Shown here piece by piece: positions 24,713 to 32,629 of a DNA stretch of 64,000 bases; the stretch's first letter is position 1; each line of letters starts with the position of its first letter. The position numbers and the translations under genes were made by a program. This stretch comes from Frigididesulfovibrio sp031553235 (GTDB taxonomy: Bacteria > Desulfobacterota > Desulfovibrionia > Desulfovibrionales > Desulfovibrionaceae). Location: positions 1 to 64,000 of the forward strand of contig JAVBLS010000005.1 of assembly GCA_031553235.1 (NCBI GenBank). Direction: 5' to 3'. The notes beneath the pieces are model-generated. The model was not told the DNA's origin. It ran no database searches and saw only the letters and a list, made by a program, of their open reading frames with translations.

Positions 24713-24740
24713 TTGCTTTTTTTCTCCCGCTGGGTATGGT
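24713..24740 (+). promoter_or_regulatory. Candidate promoter of cytochrome c553 gene
   Basis: TTGCTT (24713..24718) and TATGGT (24735..24740) are separated by 16 bp. They lie about 57 bp upstream of the cytochrome ATG. The boxes are imperfect, so this is tentative. Confidence 0.35.
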
Positions 24741-24796
24741 CTTAATGGTAAGCCTTTGCCTGCGTCCGTTCACAAACCCTCTGAAGGAGAACCATC

Positions 24797-25102
24797 ATGA
24801 AGAAACTGCTCTGCCTTCTCAGCGCCGGTTTTGTCCTTTTCGCCGGTCTGGCCTTTGCCGCCGCCGACGGCGCGGCCATCTACAAAGCCTGTGCCGGCTG
24901 TCACGGCGCCGACGGCTCCAAAAAAACCGCTGAAGCCGCGCCGCTGAAGGGCCAAAACTCCGATGAAGTGCTGAAGAAACTTCATGGCTATGCCGATGGC
25001 TCTTACGGCGGCAAACAAAAAGCCATGATGACCAACATCGTCAAGAAGCACTCCGACGAAGATCTCAAGGCCGTGGCCGACTATATAGGCACCTTCAAGT
25101 AG
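24797..25102 (+). CDS. cyf: Periplasmic monohaem cytochrome c553
   Basis: A 101-residue class I c-type cytochrome with a signal peptide (MKKLLCLLSAGFVLFAGLAFA). The haem motif is CAGCH (Cys32, Cys35, His36), and the axial methionine lies in KAMMTNIVKK. The mature sequence (ADGAAIYKACAGCHGADGSK; GYADGSYGG; AVADYIG) closely resembles Desulfovibrio c553, a small electron carrier linked to periplasmic formate or lactate oxidation. GAAGGAG lies upstream of the ATG. A strong terminator follows, so it is monocistronic. Confidence 0.93.
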   Translation: MKKLLCLLSAGFVLFAGLAFAAADGAAIYKACAGCHGADGSKKTAEAAPLKGQNSDEVLKKLHGYADGSYGGKQKAMMTNIVKKHSDEDLKAVADYIGTFK

Positions 25103-25129
25103 CCGCTCCCCGCATATGGCGGGGGAATG

Positions 25130-25177
25130 CCCCAAATAAGAAAAACCCGCGTTTACGCGGGTTTTTCTTATTTGGGG
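25130..25177. terminator. Bidirectional intrinsic terminator after cytochrome c553
   Basis: A perfect 22-bp stem with a TTTA loop. Left arm starts CCCCAAATAAG and continues through AAAAACCCGCG; the right arm is its exact complement, ending CTTATTTGGGG. The T-rich right half serves plus-strand termination and the A-rich left half could serve the minus strand. Confidence 0.85.
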
Positions 25178-25216
25178 GAAGCACGGTCACAACCGCCGAG
25201 CCGATTTCACCTACCC

Positions 25217-25333
25217 TAGAGCATTTCAAGTGTGAAATGCTCGCAAGGATTTGTCGGCAAATCCTTGCCGCCAAATAGGCGTAGGCGGACTTTGCCCGCC
25301 GTTAAGCGACTATTTGAAGCGTAAACTGCTCTA
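25217..25333. repeat. 117-bp structured palindromic element, copy 1
   Basis: The element has TAGAGCA/TGCTCTA ends and three internal hairpins: GCATTTCA/TGAAATGC around AGTG; AAGGATTTG/CAAATCCTT around TCGG; and a compound stem with CAAATAG/CTATTTG and GGCGG/CCGCC. It encodes no protein. A second copy of the same length is at 63554..63670. The last three bases (CTA, read as TAG on the minus strand) form the stop codon of gcvH. Confidence 0.9.
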
Positions 25334-25717
25334 AGACACTTGGGCGGCATACTCGGCCGCACACAGGGTGTTGCCCTCATTGGGATTTTCTGCCTCGATG
25401 ATCATCAGCCAGCCGTCGCCGTAGGGATCGGAGTTGACCAGCTCGGGTTTGTCCTTCAGGGCCTCGTTCACGGCCGTCACTTTGCCGGAAAGAGGCATGA
25501 TCGCTTCGGAAGAGGCCTTGACCGACTCCAGCTCGGCGCCGGAAACGCCCTGTTTGAACACATCGTCCACAGTGGGCAGGCTGATGAAGATCACGCTGTC
25601 CAACTGTTCCTGGGCAAAGTCGCTGATGCCGATACGATACGTGCCGTCGGGCTCTTTCTTGGCCCAAAGGTGTTCCTTGTGGTACAGGCGGTCGTCAGGG
25701 AATTGCAGGTTGCTCAT
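25331..25717 (-). CDS. gcvH: Glycine cleavage system H protein (lipoyl carrier)
   Basis: A 128-residue lipoyl-domain protein. The lipoylated lysine is Lys67 in LESVKASSE, and the C-terminal region SDPYGDGWLMIIEAENPNE is typical. GcvH carries the aminomethyl group between GcvP and GcvT and is reoxidised by lipoamide dehydrogenase, encoded 20 bp upstream. ATG 25717 is chosen because AAAGGAGA precedes it; the open frame upstream is only a shadow of the lpd gene. gcvT and gcvP are not in the window. The stop codon TAG lies in the terminal repeat of a palindromic element. Confidence 0.93.
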   Translation of the reverse strand: MSNLQFPDDRLYHKEHLWAKKEPDGTYRIGISDFAQEQLDSVIFISLPTVDDVFKQGVSGAELESVKASSEAIMPLSGKVTAVNEALKDKPELVNSDPYGDGWLMIIEAENPNEGNTLCAAEYAAQVS

Positions 25718-25737
25718 GGCGTATTCTCCTTTATGGA

Positions 25738-27105
25738 CTAGCCGGTGAAGGCCGTGCGCGGCGCGTTCAGGGCGGCGGACAGCAGCTCGTCCAGGGTCGG
25801 GTGGGCAAACATGAAGGAGTGCAGGGTCTCGGGAGTGTATTGGCCGATGACCAGCAGCTGGGCCGCGGTCACCAGGTGCGAAGCCCCATGCCCGAGGGCG
25901 GCCATGCCCACCAGGGTATTGCCTTCCCAGACCGCCTTGCACAGGCCGACATTGCCGGCGTGGGCCTGAGCAATGGGGTTGACTGAAAAAGGCACCTTGG
26001 AAACAAAGACTTCCTTGCCGGCCGCCAGGCTTTCCTTGGCGGTCTTGCCCACGCGCATCATTTCCACATGGCCGAAAATACAGGCGGGCACCGGGCCGGA
26101 CACATAATTGCCATGCGCCTGCCCGAGGATGCGCCGGGCCACATAGGCGGCCTGGTGATCGGCCGCGTGGGCCAGCAAAGTGCGGCCGTTGATGTCGCCC
26201 ACGGCGTAAAGATTCGGGCCGCTCTGCAGGACATCGTCCACCTGTACGAAACCGCGCGGGTTCAACGCGCCGCCGCCGGCCTCAACGCCCAGCCCCTCGG
26301 TGTTCGGCTTGCGGCCCACGGCCACCAGGGCCTTTGCCGCCTCCATGACCGTACCGTCGGCCAGGGTCAGCTTGGCACGGCCGTTTTCCGTGACCAGCGA
26401 GGTCACCTTGGCGCCGGTGATCACGGTGCGGCCGGCCTTTTGCAGAATCTTGCGGAACTCCTCGGCAATGTCCGTGTCTTCGGTAGGCACGACTTGGGGC
26501 AGGCCCTCCAGAAGGCTCACCTTGGTCCCCAGAGAGGCGAAGAAATCGCCGAACTCCAGGCCGATGGCCCCGGCGCCGACGATCATCAGGCTCTCGGGCA
26601 CCTCGGACAGACCCAGGATCATGGTGGAATCCAGCACGGCCTCGCCGTCCGGGGTCAAGCCGGAGAAGGCGGCCGACCGCGAACCACCGGCCAGGATCAC
26701 GTGATCGGCAGCGATTTCGGTTGTGGTTTCGCCTTCCACCTTGACGGCGCCCGGCCCGGTCAGGGAGCCGCGACCGTTGAGGATGGTCACGCCGACCGCG
26801 GCCAGGGTCTTGCCCAGGGTCGCGGACGAGCCCTTGGTGAAACGGTCTTTGCGCTGCTGCAGAGCGGCCAGGTTGACCGTCACTTCGCCGGAAAGTACGC
26901 CCAGACGGGCATGTTCGCGCAGTTGCCCGCCGGGAACCGTGGCCGCCAACAGGAATTTGGTGGGAATGCAGCCGCAGTTCACGCAGGTGCCGCCCAACTG
27001 CCCGCTCTCGATCAAGGCCACCTTTTTGCCGCCTTGGGCCAGGATGCGGGCGGCGGTGCTGCCGCCGGGGCCAGCACCGATTACCGCAACGTCATACTTG
27101 TCCAT
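25738..27105 (-). CDS. lpdA: Dihydrolipoyl dehydrogenase
   Basis: A 455-residue flavoprotein disulfide reductase that reoxidises dihydrolipoyl groups with NAD. Motifs are the FAD-binding GAGPGGSTAA, the redox disulfide GGTCVNCGCIPTK, the NAD-binding GAGAIGLEF, YAVGDINGRTLLAHAA, and the C-terminal GHGASHLV where many relatives have a His-x-His-P-T. HPTLDELLSAAL near the end provides the conserved HPT. Two adjacent ATGs exist; the second (27105) has correct spacing from AGGAGG. It lies between the glutaredoxin-fusion gene and gcvH in one operon. Confidence 0.93.
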   Translation of the reverse strand: MDKYDVAVIGAGPGGSTAARILAQGGKKVALIESGQLGGTCVNCGCIPTKFLLAATVPGGQLREHARLGVLSGEVTVNLAALQQRKDRFTKGSSATLGKTLAAVGVTILNGRGSLTGPGAVKVEGETTTEIAADHVILAGGSRSAAFSGLTPDGEAVLDSTMILGLSEVPESLMIVGAGAIGLEFGDFFASLGTKVSLLEGLPQVVPTEDTDIAEEFRKILQKAGRTVITGAKVTSLVTENGRAKLTLADGTVMEAAKALVAVGRKPNTEGLGVEAGGGALNPRGFVQVDDVLQSGPNLYAVGDINGRTLLAHAADHQAAYVARRILGQAHGNYVSGPVPACIFGHVEMMRVGKTAKESLAAGKEVFVSKVPFSVNPIAQAHAGNVGLCKAVWEGNTLVGMAALGHGASHLVTAAQLLVIGQYTPETLHSFMFAHPTLDELLSAALNAPRTAFTG

Positions 27106-27129
27106 CATGACCTCCTTGAATGGGCTGGG

Positions 27130-27972
27130 TTATAGAGCCTCGGGCTTGGAAATATCCGCCTTGAACATATGCCGACGCACCACCGACCGATAGGGCAGCA
27201 ACTGGTCTTGCGGGAACGGCTCCAGGCCCTGCAGGCCCTGGGGCATTTCCTTGTCCACGGCATACAGCCCGAAGGGCAGTTGCGGCTCTTTGCAGGCCTC
27301 GGCAACCATCTTGGCCGCCTCGCCGGCCTCTTCTTTGCTCAGCCAGGACCAGAAACCGTCGGCCCGCTTGACCGGGCTGACCAGCAGACGGATTTCGCTG
27401 TTGGGGAAATTTTTCACCAAACGGATGCTCTCGGCCAGATCGCCCGTGTCGATGGGTCCGCCGAAGGCGCTCTCATAGATGGAAGCCGGGCCGAGAATGT
27501 TCAGCACCACCTTGTTCAGTTTACCTGTCTCGATCAGGCGTTGCAGCAGCTTGGGCTTGCGGCCGTCTGGCTGCAGGTAAATTTTCAGGCCGCCTGCAGC
27601 CAGACGGCCGACCAGATCGACAAAATGCTCCTCATGTGCGTCGGGGCACATGGAAGGATACAAGCCCGAAAGCCGGCCGTGCAACAGGTCGCTGCGCATG
27701 ACGCAACCGTGCATGTCGCGGTTGCCGGTCAGCAGGTAGGCGATGACCACGCCGCTGCCCTGCAGGATCACCTGCCCGTCGTCAAACAACGGGAACTCCA
27801 CGCCTTCCGGGTTCCTGTAAATAAGCGGCCGGTTGGCCCGATAGAAGGCGTTGAATGCATCTTTTTGCCCCTGGAAATCAACGCTGTCATAAGGAATGTT
27901 CTTTTCGGCAAGGTAGCCTTTGACCACCCGGCAGCGGATGCAGTCCGGTGCCGTATAGAGTGTGATGCCCAT
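27130..27972 (-). CDS. Glutaredoxin fused to a radical-SAM-like barrel lacking the cluster motif
   Basis: The 280-residue protein begins as a glutaredoxin/NrdH-like domain (residues 1 to about 80, redox site CIRC at 12-15). The rest (about 85-280) resembles the barrel of NrdG/PflA-type radical SAM activases, with strand patterns such as GGLKIYLQPDGRKPKLLQRLIETG and IRLLVSPV. No C-x-x-x-C-x-x-C iron-sulfur motif is present; only isolated Cys residues (HGC, SMC, EAC) remain. It therefore probably does not form a canonical radical SAM cluster. It is the first gene of the operon with lpdA and gcvH, suggesting a role in thiol or lipoyl redox chemistry. Assignment of the second domain is tentative. 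Confidence 0.6.
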   Translation of the reverse strand: MGITLYTAPDCIRCRVVKGYLAEKNIPYDSVDFQGQKDAFNAFYRANRPLIYRNPEGVEFPLFDDGQVILQGSGVVIAYLLTGNRDMHGCVMRSDLLHGRLSGLYPSMCPDAHEEHFVDLVGRLAAGGLKIYLQPDGRKPKLLQRLIETGKLNKVVLNILGPASIYESAFGGPIDTGDLAESIRLVKNFPNSEIRLLVSPVKRADGFWSWLSKEEAGEAAKMVAEACKEPQLPFGLYAVDKEMPQGLQGLEPFPQDQLLPYRSVVRRHMFKADISKPEAL

Positions 27973-28162
27973 ACACTTTCTCCTTATAGATCAGAGTGAA
28001 ATTGCTTCCTTGAGACCAAGTATAAAATTTCACCAGCCGCCTGTCCGTCGTTTTTTCGCCATCTCGGCGGTTTTGCCGTCGGCGGCCACAGTCCGGAACG
28101 AAATAAAGGGAGGGGTGAACCGAGAGTGGGCAGGCCGCCTTACGCGATCCGGCGTAAGCCGT

Positions 28163-28873
28163 TCATTCGACGGCGCCCGGACTGCACGAGGCACCGGCCA
28201 GCTTCTGCAGAGCGGGCAGATCAAGGATCTCCAGGCGGTGTTTGGTGAAGCGGCCGAGGATGCCCTGAGCGCGAAGAACCACCAGCAGACGGTTAAAGGT
28301 CACGGCATGCATATTCAACATATACCCGGCCATGGCCTGGGTAATGCCGGGAGCAAAGGTCACGGCCCGGCCGCGCTCGTTCAGGGACTTGGTCGCCGCT
28401 GAGGCCAGAAGGTGCAGGACAAGCTGGGCCAATCTGGTCTCGCCGGTCTTGCCCGCATTGAGCACGAAGCGCCGCGACAGGCTGCGGCTCAGAATGGCGA
28501 ACTGCTCCAGAAGATCGAGCAGCAGGATGTTGGGCACCTGGTTATAGATGCATTCTCGTGAAAACAAGAACGCAACGACCGGCTTGACCGCAACCCAGGT
28601 GGCAAAGGTGGGCGTGGGCGCAAAAAAGCCGAGCAGCCCGAGCATGGCGTTTTCGCGCATGAGAAAAAGACCGTTCAGACTGTCCGGCGTAACACTGTGC
28701 GAGACCAGTATTTCGCCGCTGTGCAGGAGCCAGAGATGGTCGATGAGTTCGCCGGGACGCAGCAAAACAGCCCCTTCCTGAAAGGTGCGGCGCATGCCGA
28801 GGTGCAGGTATTCCGACCAGGGATCGGGAGCCCGCTTCATGATCGGGCCGGAGGTGGGGAAAGGAATGTTCAT
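28163..28873 (-). CDS. Crp/Fnr-family transcriptional regulator
   Basis: The 236-residue protein has a cyclic-nucleotide-type N-terminal beta domain (RTFQEGAVLLRPGELIDHLWLLHSGEI) and a C-terminal helix-turn-helix (ITQAMAGYMLNMHAVTFNRLLVVLRAQGIL). No Fnr-type N-terminal cysteine cluster and no clear haem ligand pattern is visible, so the signal sensed is unknown. Start at ATG 28873; an internal ATG at 28840 is possible. It is transcribed divergently from mnmA across a gap of about 190 bp. Confidence 0.85.
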   Translation of the reverse strand: MNIPFPTSGPIMKRAPDPWSEYLHLGMRRTFQEGAVLLRPGELIDHLWLLHSGEILVSHSVTPDSLNGLFLMRENAMLGLLGFFAPTPTFATWVAVKPVVAFLFSRECIYNQVPNILLLDLLEQFAILSRSLSRRFVLNAGKTGETRLAQLVLHLLASAATKSLNERGRAVTFAPGITQAMAGYMLNMHAVTFNRLLVVLRAQGILGRFTKHRLEILDLPALQKLAGASCSPGAVE

Positions 28874-29060
28874 GGTGAAAAAACGCCGGCCGCACGGGCC
28901 ATTAATTGAGGGAAGGAAATCGGATTAAATATAGGCATGTTCGTTGTAATGGCAACCCCTGAAAGAAGCGGTAATCCGAACCGCTTTGAACGTTCCCGCC
29001 GGCCTTGCTTCCCGCCGGCTTTTTCCTTACATACGGCAAAACACTCCGAGACGAATCATC

Positions 29061-30206
29061 ATGTCCCTGCCCTTCATTGCCGTGGCCGTCAGCGGCGGCG
29101 CCGACAGCCTTTTTACTCTGATGCATCTGGTCGAAGGCAAACACCCGGTCTTTGCCCTGCACGGCCTGTTCACGCCGGAGACGCCTCAGTCCCGGCAGGT
29201 ACGGGAAAACCTTGAGGCCGCCTGCCGCGCCTTGGGTCTGCCCCTGTATCTGGCCGACCTGCGGGAAGACTTCAGCCGCCTGGTGATCCGTCCTTTTGTG
29301 CAGGCCTACGCCGCCGGCCGCACCCCCAACCCCTGCGCCCTGTGCAACCGGGAGATTAAGTTCGGCTTGCTTCTGGATGCGGCTGTTGCCCGAGGAGCGG
29401 CCTGCCTGGCCACCGGGCACTACGCCCGGCTGTACCCGCCCTGCTCTGCCCCGGAAGCCGGAGAACTCCCCGGGCAGGCCGAAGCTTTTTTACGCCTGGA
29501 CGGCCCGGCTCTGCTGGAGGCCGAAGATCAGACCAAGGACCAGAGCTATTTTCTTTCTCTGGCCCCGCGCGAACGCCTGGCCCAGGCCTTTTTCCCCTTG
29601 AGCAGGGCGAAAAAGACCGAGGTGCGGGCCGCCCTGACCCACCTGGGCATCACACCGCCCCAGCCGACCGAGAGCCAGGAGGTCTGCTTCATCCCGGCGG
29701 ACTATCAAAACGCCTTGCCGGAGCTGGCCGAAACTCTGGGCATCTCTCTGCCCGGCGCAGGCCCCATGCTGTTGGCCGACGGGCGCGAGGTGGGCCGGCA
29801 CAAGGGGTTGTGGCGCCATACCGAAGGCTCCCGGCGCGGCCTGGGCGTGGCTTGGGCGCACCCGCTGTACGTCGTCGCCAAAGAGCCGGACAACAACATT
29901 CTGCGTCTCGGGCCCAAGGCCCGCATCGCCGGTTGCGAGGTGGGCGACCTGAACATTTTGCTTTCGTCGGAGCACTGGAACGGCCCGCTTCTGGCCAAAA
30001 CCCGCTATCGCCAGATCCCGCGCCCGGCCGAGGCGATCTTTGCAGGCGACCGGCTGCGCTTGCGCTTTGCCGGGCCGGAGGAACCCACGGCGCCGGGGCA
30101 ACTGGCCTGTCTGTATTTGCCGGTGCCCGGCGCCTTCCACCCGGATGGACGCCCCCTGCTCCGGGTCGTGGCCGCCGGCCTGGTTGAATCCATCATTCCG
30201 GCTTAG
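29061..30206 (+). CDS. mnmA: tRNA-specific 2-thiouridylase MnmA
   Basis: The 381-residue enzyme thiolates U34 of Lys, Glu and Gln tRNAs. The ATP-binding PP-loop is AVSGGADSLFTL; catalytic cysteines lie in NPCALCNREIKFG and ESQEVCFIPADY, and the conserved EDQTKDQSYFLS is present. The C-terminal domain has the HKGLWRHTEGSRRGLGVA segment. ATG 29061 starts the family homology; an in-frame ATG at 28986 has no matching sequence. The gene faces the DHH phosphoesterase gene convergently. Confidence 0.93.
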   Translation: MSLPFIAVAVSGGADSLFTLMHLVEGKHPVFALHGLFTPETPQSRQVRENLEAACRALGLPLYLADLREDFSRLVIRPFVQAYAAGRTPNPCALCNREIKFGLLLDAAVARGAACLATGHYARLYPPCSAPEAGELPGQAEAFLRLDGPALLEAEDQTKDQSYFLSLAPRERLAQAFFPLSRAKKTEVRAALTHLGITPPQPTESQEVCFIPADYQNALPELAETLGISLPGAGPMLLADGREVGRHKGLWRHTEGSRRGLGVAWAHPLYVVAKEPDNNILRLGPKARIAGCEVGDLNILLSSEHWNGPLLAKTRYRQIPRPAEAIFAGDRLRLRFAGPEEPTAPGQLACLYLPVPGAFHPDGRPLLRVVAAGLVESIIPA

Positions 30207-30287
30207 GGGCAGTGTCGTCACGGGAGCGAATTTTGCCCTCCGGCCGCATACCCCAGCGCGTCGCGTCGTGGCCGAGCCAGGCAGGGT

Positions 30288-31337
30288 TTACTCCTCGATG
30301 TCGTCTTCGGGCGGAATGTCGGCCGTATGCGGCAGGAGGTTCGCGCCGTTCGCCGCACTATGCGGTCTTTCGCCGGGCATGGTCAGGCGCTGCCAGATAA
30401 ACAGCTCCGGGTCTTTCCCGCCCGCCGCCGTAACGGGAAATTCCGCCCTGGCCATGGCCTTGTGGCCCCCGGCCGATCCAATTTCACCGAACAACCTTGA
30501 AGCGTACCGGCCGAGGTCGCGCGAAACGCCGTCACCCCGAAAAACGACCACGGCGGTTTCGCCATGCAGGCCGGCCACGGCGACCCAGCGAATTTCGTAC
30601 ACCCGCATGAAGAAATCGGCGATGAGCACCAAAACGTCGGGGTTGTCGACCTCGCCGAGAAAGACGTACTGGCCCGAACCCAGGGGGTACATGTCGCTGC
30701 AGGCCCTGGCGAACAGATCCAGCCAGCGGCGATGAAATTCGCTACGGGCAATACGCGAAAGCAGGTTGTGGTCGGCAAAGCGCGAGAGATACTGATAGGC
30801 CCGCAGATCCACGTCGCAAAAATGACGCTCAAAACTGGCCGTGTCGGTTTTGATCCCAAACTGCAGGGCAGTGGCCAGCAATTTTCCCGGCCGCAGGTTC
30901 AGGTTGTACAGATGTTCGGTGAGCAGGGTCGAGGTGGCCCCGTATTCCGGCTTCACCACGGTGTAGGGGGCGCAGACCGAGGCGTCGGTCAGAGGGTGGT
31001 GATCGATGATCACCTGATATTCCCTGTCCTTAAACATGGGGTGGTGGTGCGGCTGGGAGTCGACCAGCGCCAGTTTGCGGCTCCGGCGCAGCAAACCGGG
31101 CGTGAGATCCGCCACCTGTATTCGAGTGTAGCGCAACATGGCCAGGTTGTCCGGCCGGGTGACCTCGTTGACCTTGGCAATCTGCACGTCACCCACCCGG
31201 CGGCTCATGATCCGCTTCAAGGCCATGGCCGAGGCCAGAGCGTCCGGGTCGGCGTTGATCAGAATCAGCCACTCGTCCTCGCGGTGGAACAGGTCCAGGA
31301 GCAACTGGATTTTCGACAGGGTGCGAAAATAGGCCAT
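30288..31337 (-). CDS. DHH-family phosphoesterase (NrnA-like)
   Basis: A 349-residue protein with the DHH-DHHA1 layout. Metal-binding motifs are NADPDALASA, VDSQPHH and IDHHP, and the C-terminal DHHA1 signature is GSAGGHKAMARAEFP. Family members degrade nano-RNA, pAp or cyclic dinucleotide products such as pApA. A c-di-AMP synthase is present at 54946, so a role in c-di-AMP turnover is possible but unproven. The start has GAGG at proper spacing and follows the TIM-barrel gene by 7 bp. Confidence 0.87.
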   Translation of the reverse strand: MAYFRTLSKIQLLLDLFHREDEWLILINADPDALASAMALKRIMSRRVGDVQIAKVNEVTRPDNLAMLRYTRIQVADLTPGLLRRSRKLALVDSQPHHHPMFKDREYQVIIDHHPLTDASVCAPYTVVKPEYGATSTLLTEHLYNLNLRPGKLLATALQFGIKTDTASFERHFCDVDLRAYQYLSRFADHNLLSRIARSEFHRRWLDLFARACSDMYPLGSGQYVFLGEVDNPDVLVLIADFFMRVYEIRWVAVAGLHGETAVVVFRGDGVSRDLGRYASRLFGEIGSAGGHKAMARAEFPVTAAGGKDPELFIWQRLTMPGERPHSAANGANLLPHTADIPPEDDIEE

Positions 31338-31344
31338 GAAATCC

Positions 31345-32121
31345 TCAGCGAGCGGGGCAAAGGTTTTTCAAAACATCCACGAGCACGTTGCGGGAAGCCT
31401 CAAACCCCGGCCAGTCGAAGACCTCGGGCAACAGCACGGCCGAGGCGGGCACAGCTCCCAGCAACCGGCGCAGCAGGGTCTTGCCGGCCGCATCCAGGGC
31501 GGTCAGCGGTGCGTGCCTGTCTTTGCCGGGTACCGTGGCCGAAAGGTGCACCAAAGTGACCCGCCCGAGCAAACCGGGGCATTCAAGCAATGCTTCCTGC
31601 CCATAGGCGAGAACATGCCCCAGATCCAGGCAGACTTGCAAGGAAAATTCCCCGATCACCCCTTCAAGGGCCTGCAGGTCACAGTCCCGCACGTTTTCAA
31701 GGGCAAGAATTTCCGGCTTCCGCCCCAGGTCCGCCAAAGCTTTGACAAACACCCGCAGCCGGGCTGCCGCCTCAATCGGCGAGGGGTGCAGCACGGCCCG
31801 GCCGGGATGCAGAAAGTCAATCTTGTCTAAAAGGGTGACACAGATTGCCGCGCAACGCCGAGGATCTTGCCAGGGCAAATCCACGGGCAGATGGACATGC
31901 CAGGCCAGGGGGAGATCCGCTAAGTCCGTCGGCATATCTTTTGCTGTATATGCCATAGAGGCGTCGGTATCGAAAAAAAGCAGACCGACTTCGTCCACTT
32001 GACCGGAGAGAAAGCGACAGTTTTCTTCCAGGCTGCCGGCCACAACCCACGAGGGCGCGGCAAGACGCCGGCCGGGCAGCCGGGGGGTGGAACGCCGGCG
32101 AAGAAACCGAATCATCGGCAT
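31345..32121 (-). CDS. TIM-barrel (AP-endonuclease-like) protein, possible cobamide-remodelling CbiR
   Basis: The 258-residue protein has the xylose-isomerase-like TIM-barrel pattern: an HVHLP strand end, LENVRDCDL with the Glu, CLDLGHVLAYG with Asp and His, VHLSA, and a final LLPEVF. The architecture suits CbiR, which hydrolyses the nucleotide loop of cobamides for remodelling and occurs in Desulfovibrio relatives. A sugar isomerase or another metal-dependent hydrolase cannot be excluded. A TATAAT box lies only 5 bp upstream of the ATG, so the mRNA may be leaderless; a second ATG (32115) is close. Cotranscribed with the DHH phosphoesterase gene. Confidence 0.55.
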   Translation of the reverse strand: MPMIRFLRRRSTPRLPGRRLAAPSWVVAGSLEENCRFLSGQVDEVGLLFFDTDASMAYTAKDMPTDLADLPLAWHVHLPVDLPWQDPRRCAAICVTLLDKIDFLHPGRAVLHPSPIEAAARLRVFVKALADLGRKPEILALENVRDCDLQALEGVIGEFSLQVCLDLGHVLAYGQEALLECPGLLGRVTLVHLSATVPGKDRHAPLTALDAAGKTLLRRLLGAVPASAVLLPEVFDWPGFEASRNVLVDVLKNLCPAR

Positions 32122-32126
32122 ACAAC

Positions 32127-32132
32127 ATTATA
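32127..32132 (-). promoter_or_regulatory. Consensus -10 box directly upstream of the TIM-barrel gene
   Basis: TATAAT on the minus strand ends 5 bases before the ATG at 32121. A start site 6-7 bases downstream of a -10 would fall on the start codon. The -35 region is weak (TTTATC with 17-bp spacing at 32150..32155). Confidence 0.4.
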
Positions 32133-32313
32133 TTTTATACATGATTGCCGATAAAAAACTTGAAAACACCTTGCACCGGACGAAAAAAAACAAATGGAAA
32201 CGCTGGACATGCGATCCCCCATGCATTATAACTTCCTTCAATCGGCGGCATCCGCCACCGAAGAGGCACAGGCACCGACCTTACTCACTGCGCCCGGGCC
32301 GAGAGAGCTTTTG

Positions 32314-32463
32314 ATGGCACGATTCCGCTCCTACCTGCAACACTGTCTGAACCCCCTGCACGTATACTGTAGGTTGTGTGACCGAGGCTTTTCCAGTCGC
32401 GCCGCCCGCAGGCTCAGTTCCGTCTACGAGCGCCTGTACCGCGTCTGCGGTCTTGGCGGTTAG
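32314..32463 (+). CDS. Short Desulfovibrio-type protein of unknown function
   Basis: A 49-residue protein, MARFRSYLQHCLNPLHVYCR then a CRLC motif and RRLSSVYERLYR. It is basic and amphipathic. Similar short proteins containing L-N-P-L-H-V-Y-C-R-L seem familiar from Desulfovibrio genomes, but this is recollection, not a search. GAGAG lies upstream of ATG 32314; an ATG at 32194 would add 40 residues without obvious homology. It is convergent with the glycosyltransferase gene. Function unknown. Confidence 0.5.
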   Translation: MARFRSYLQHCLNPLHVYCRLCDRGFSSRAARRLSSVYERLYRVCGLGG

Positions 32464-32629
32464 CCGGCAGCCGCATACTCCCGCAGCGTTCCGGTTTTGT
32501 CCTGGATTCCCGTCCACTTTGGGCGGGTCTTTTGCGACGCTCTCGTTTGAGATGGAGGAAAGCCGCCGGCAGGCCTATCGCGGCATTTCTTGCCCGCGCA
32601 CCCATGTCGGGCGGTTCACACCCCACCGA
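32464..32629. other. Gap after the short protein gene; possible terminators only
   Basis: No gene is evident in this 166-bp interval. A CCCGTCC...GGGCGGG type inverted repeat near 32507-32527 followed by TCTTTT could terminate the short plus-strand gene. Confidence 0.35.

Noticed and set aside
25217..25333. Riboswitch interpretation of the 117-bp element
   Set aside because: Copies occur downstream of gcvH and upstream of dapB in different contexts, and no glycine or lysine riboswitch core is recognisable.
25718..25942. N-terminal extension of GcvH to 25942
   Set aside because: The extension is the alternative frame of lpdA. AAAGGAGA and the GcvH homology both point to ATG 25717.
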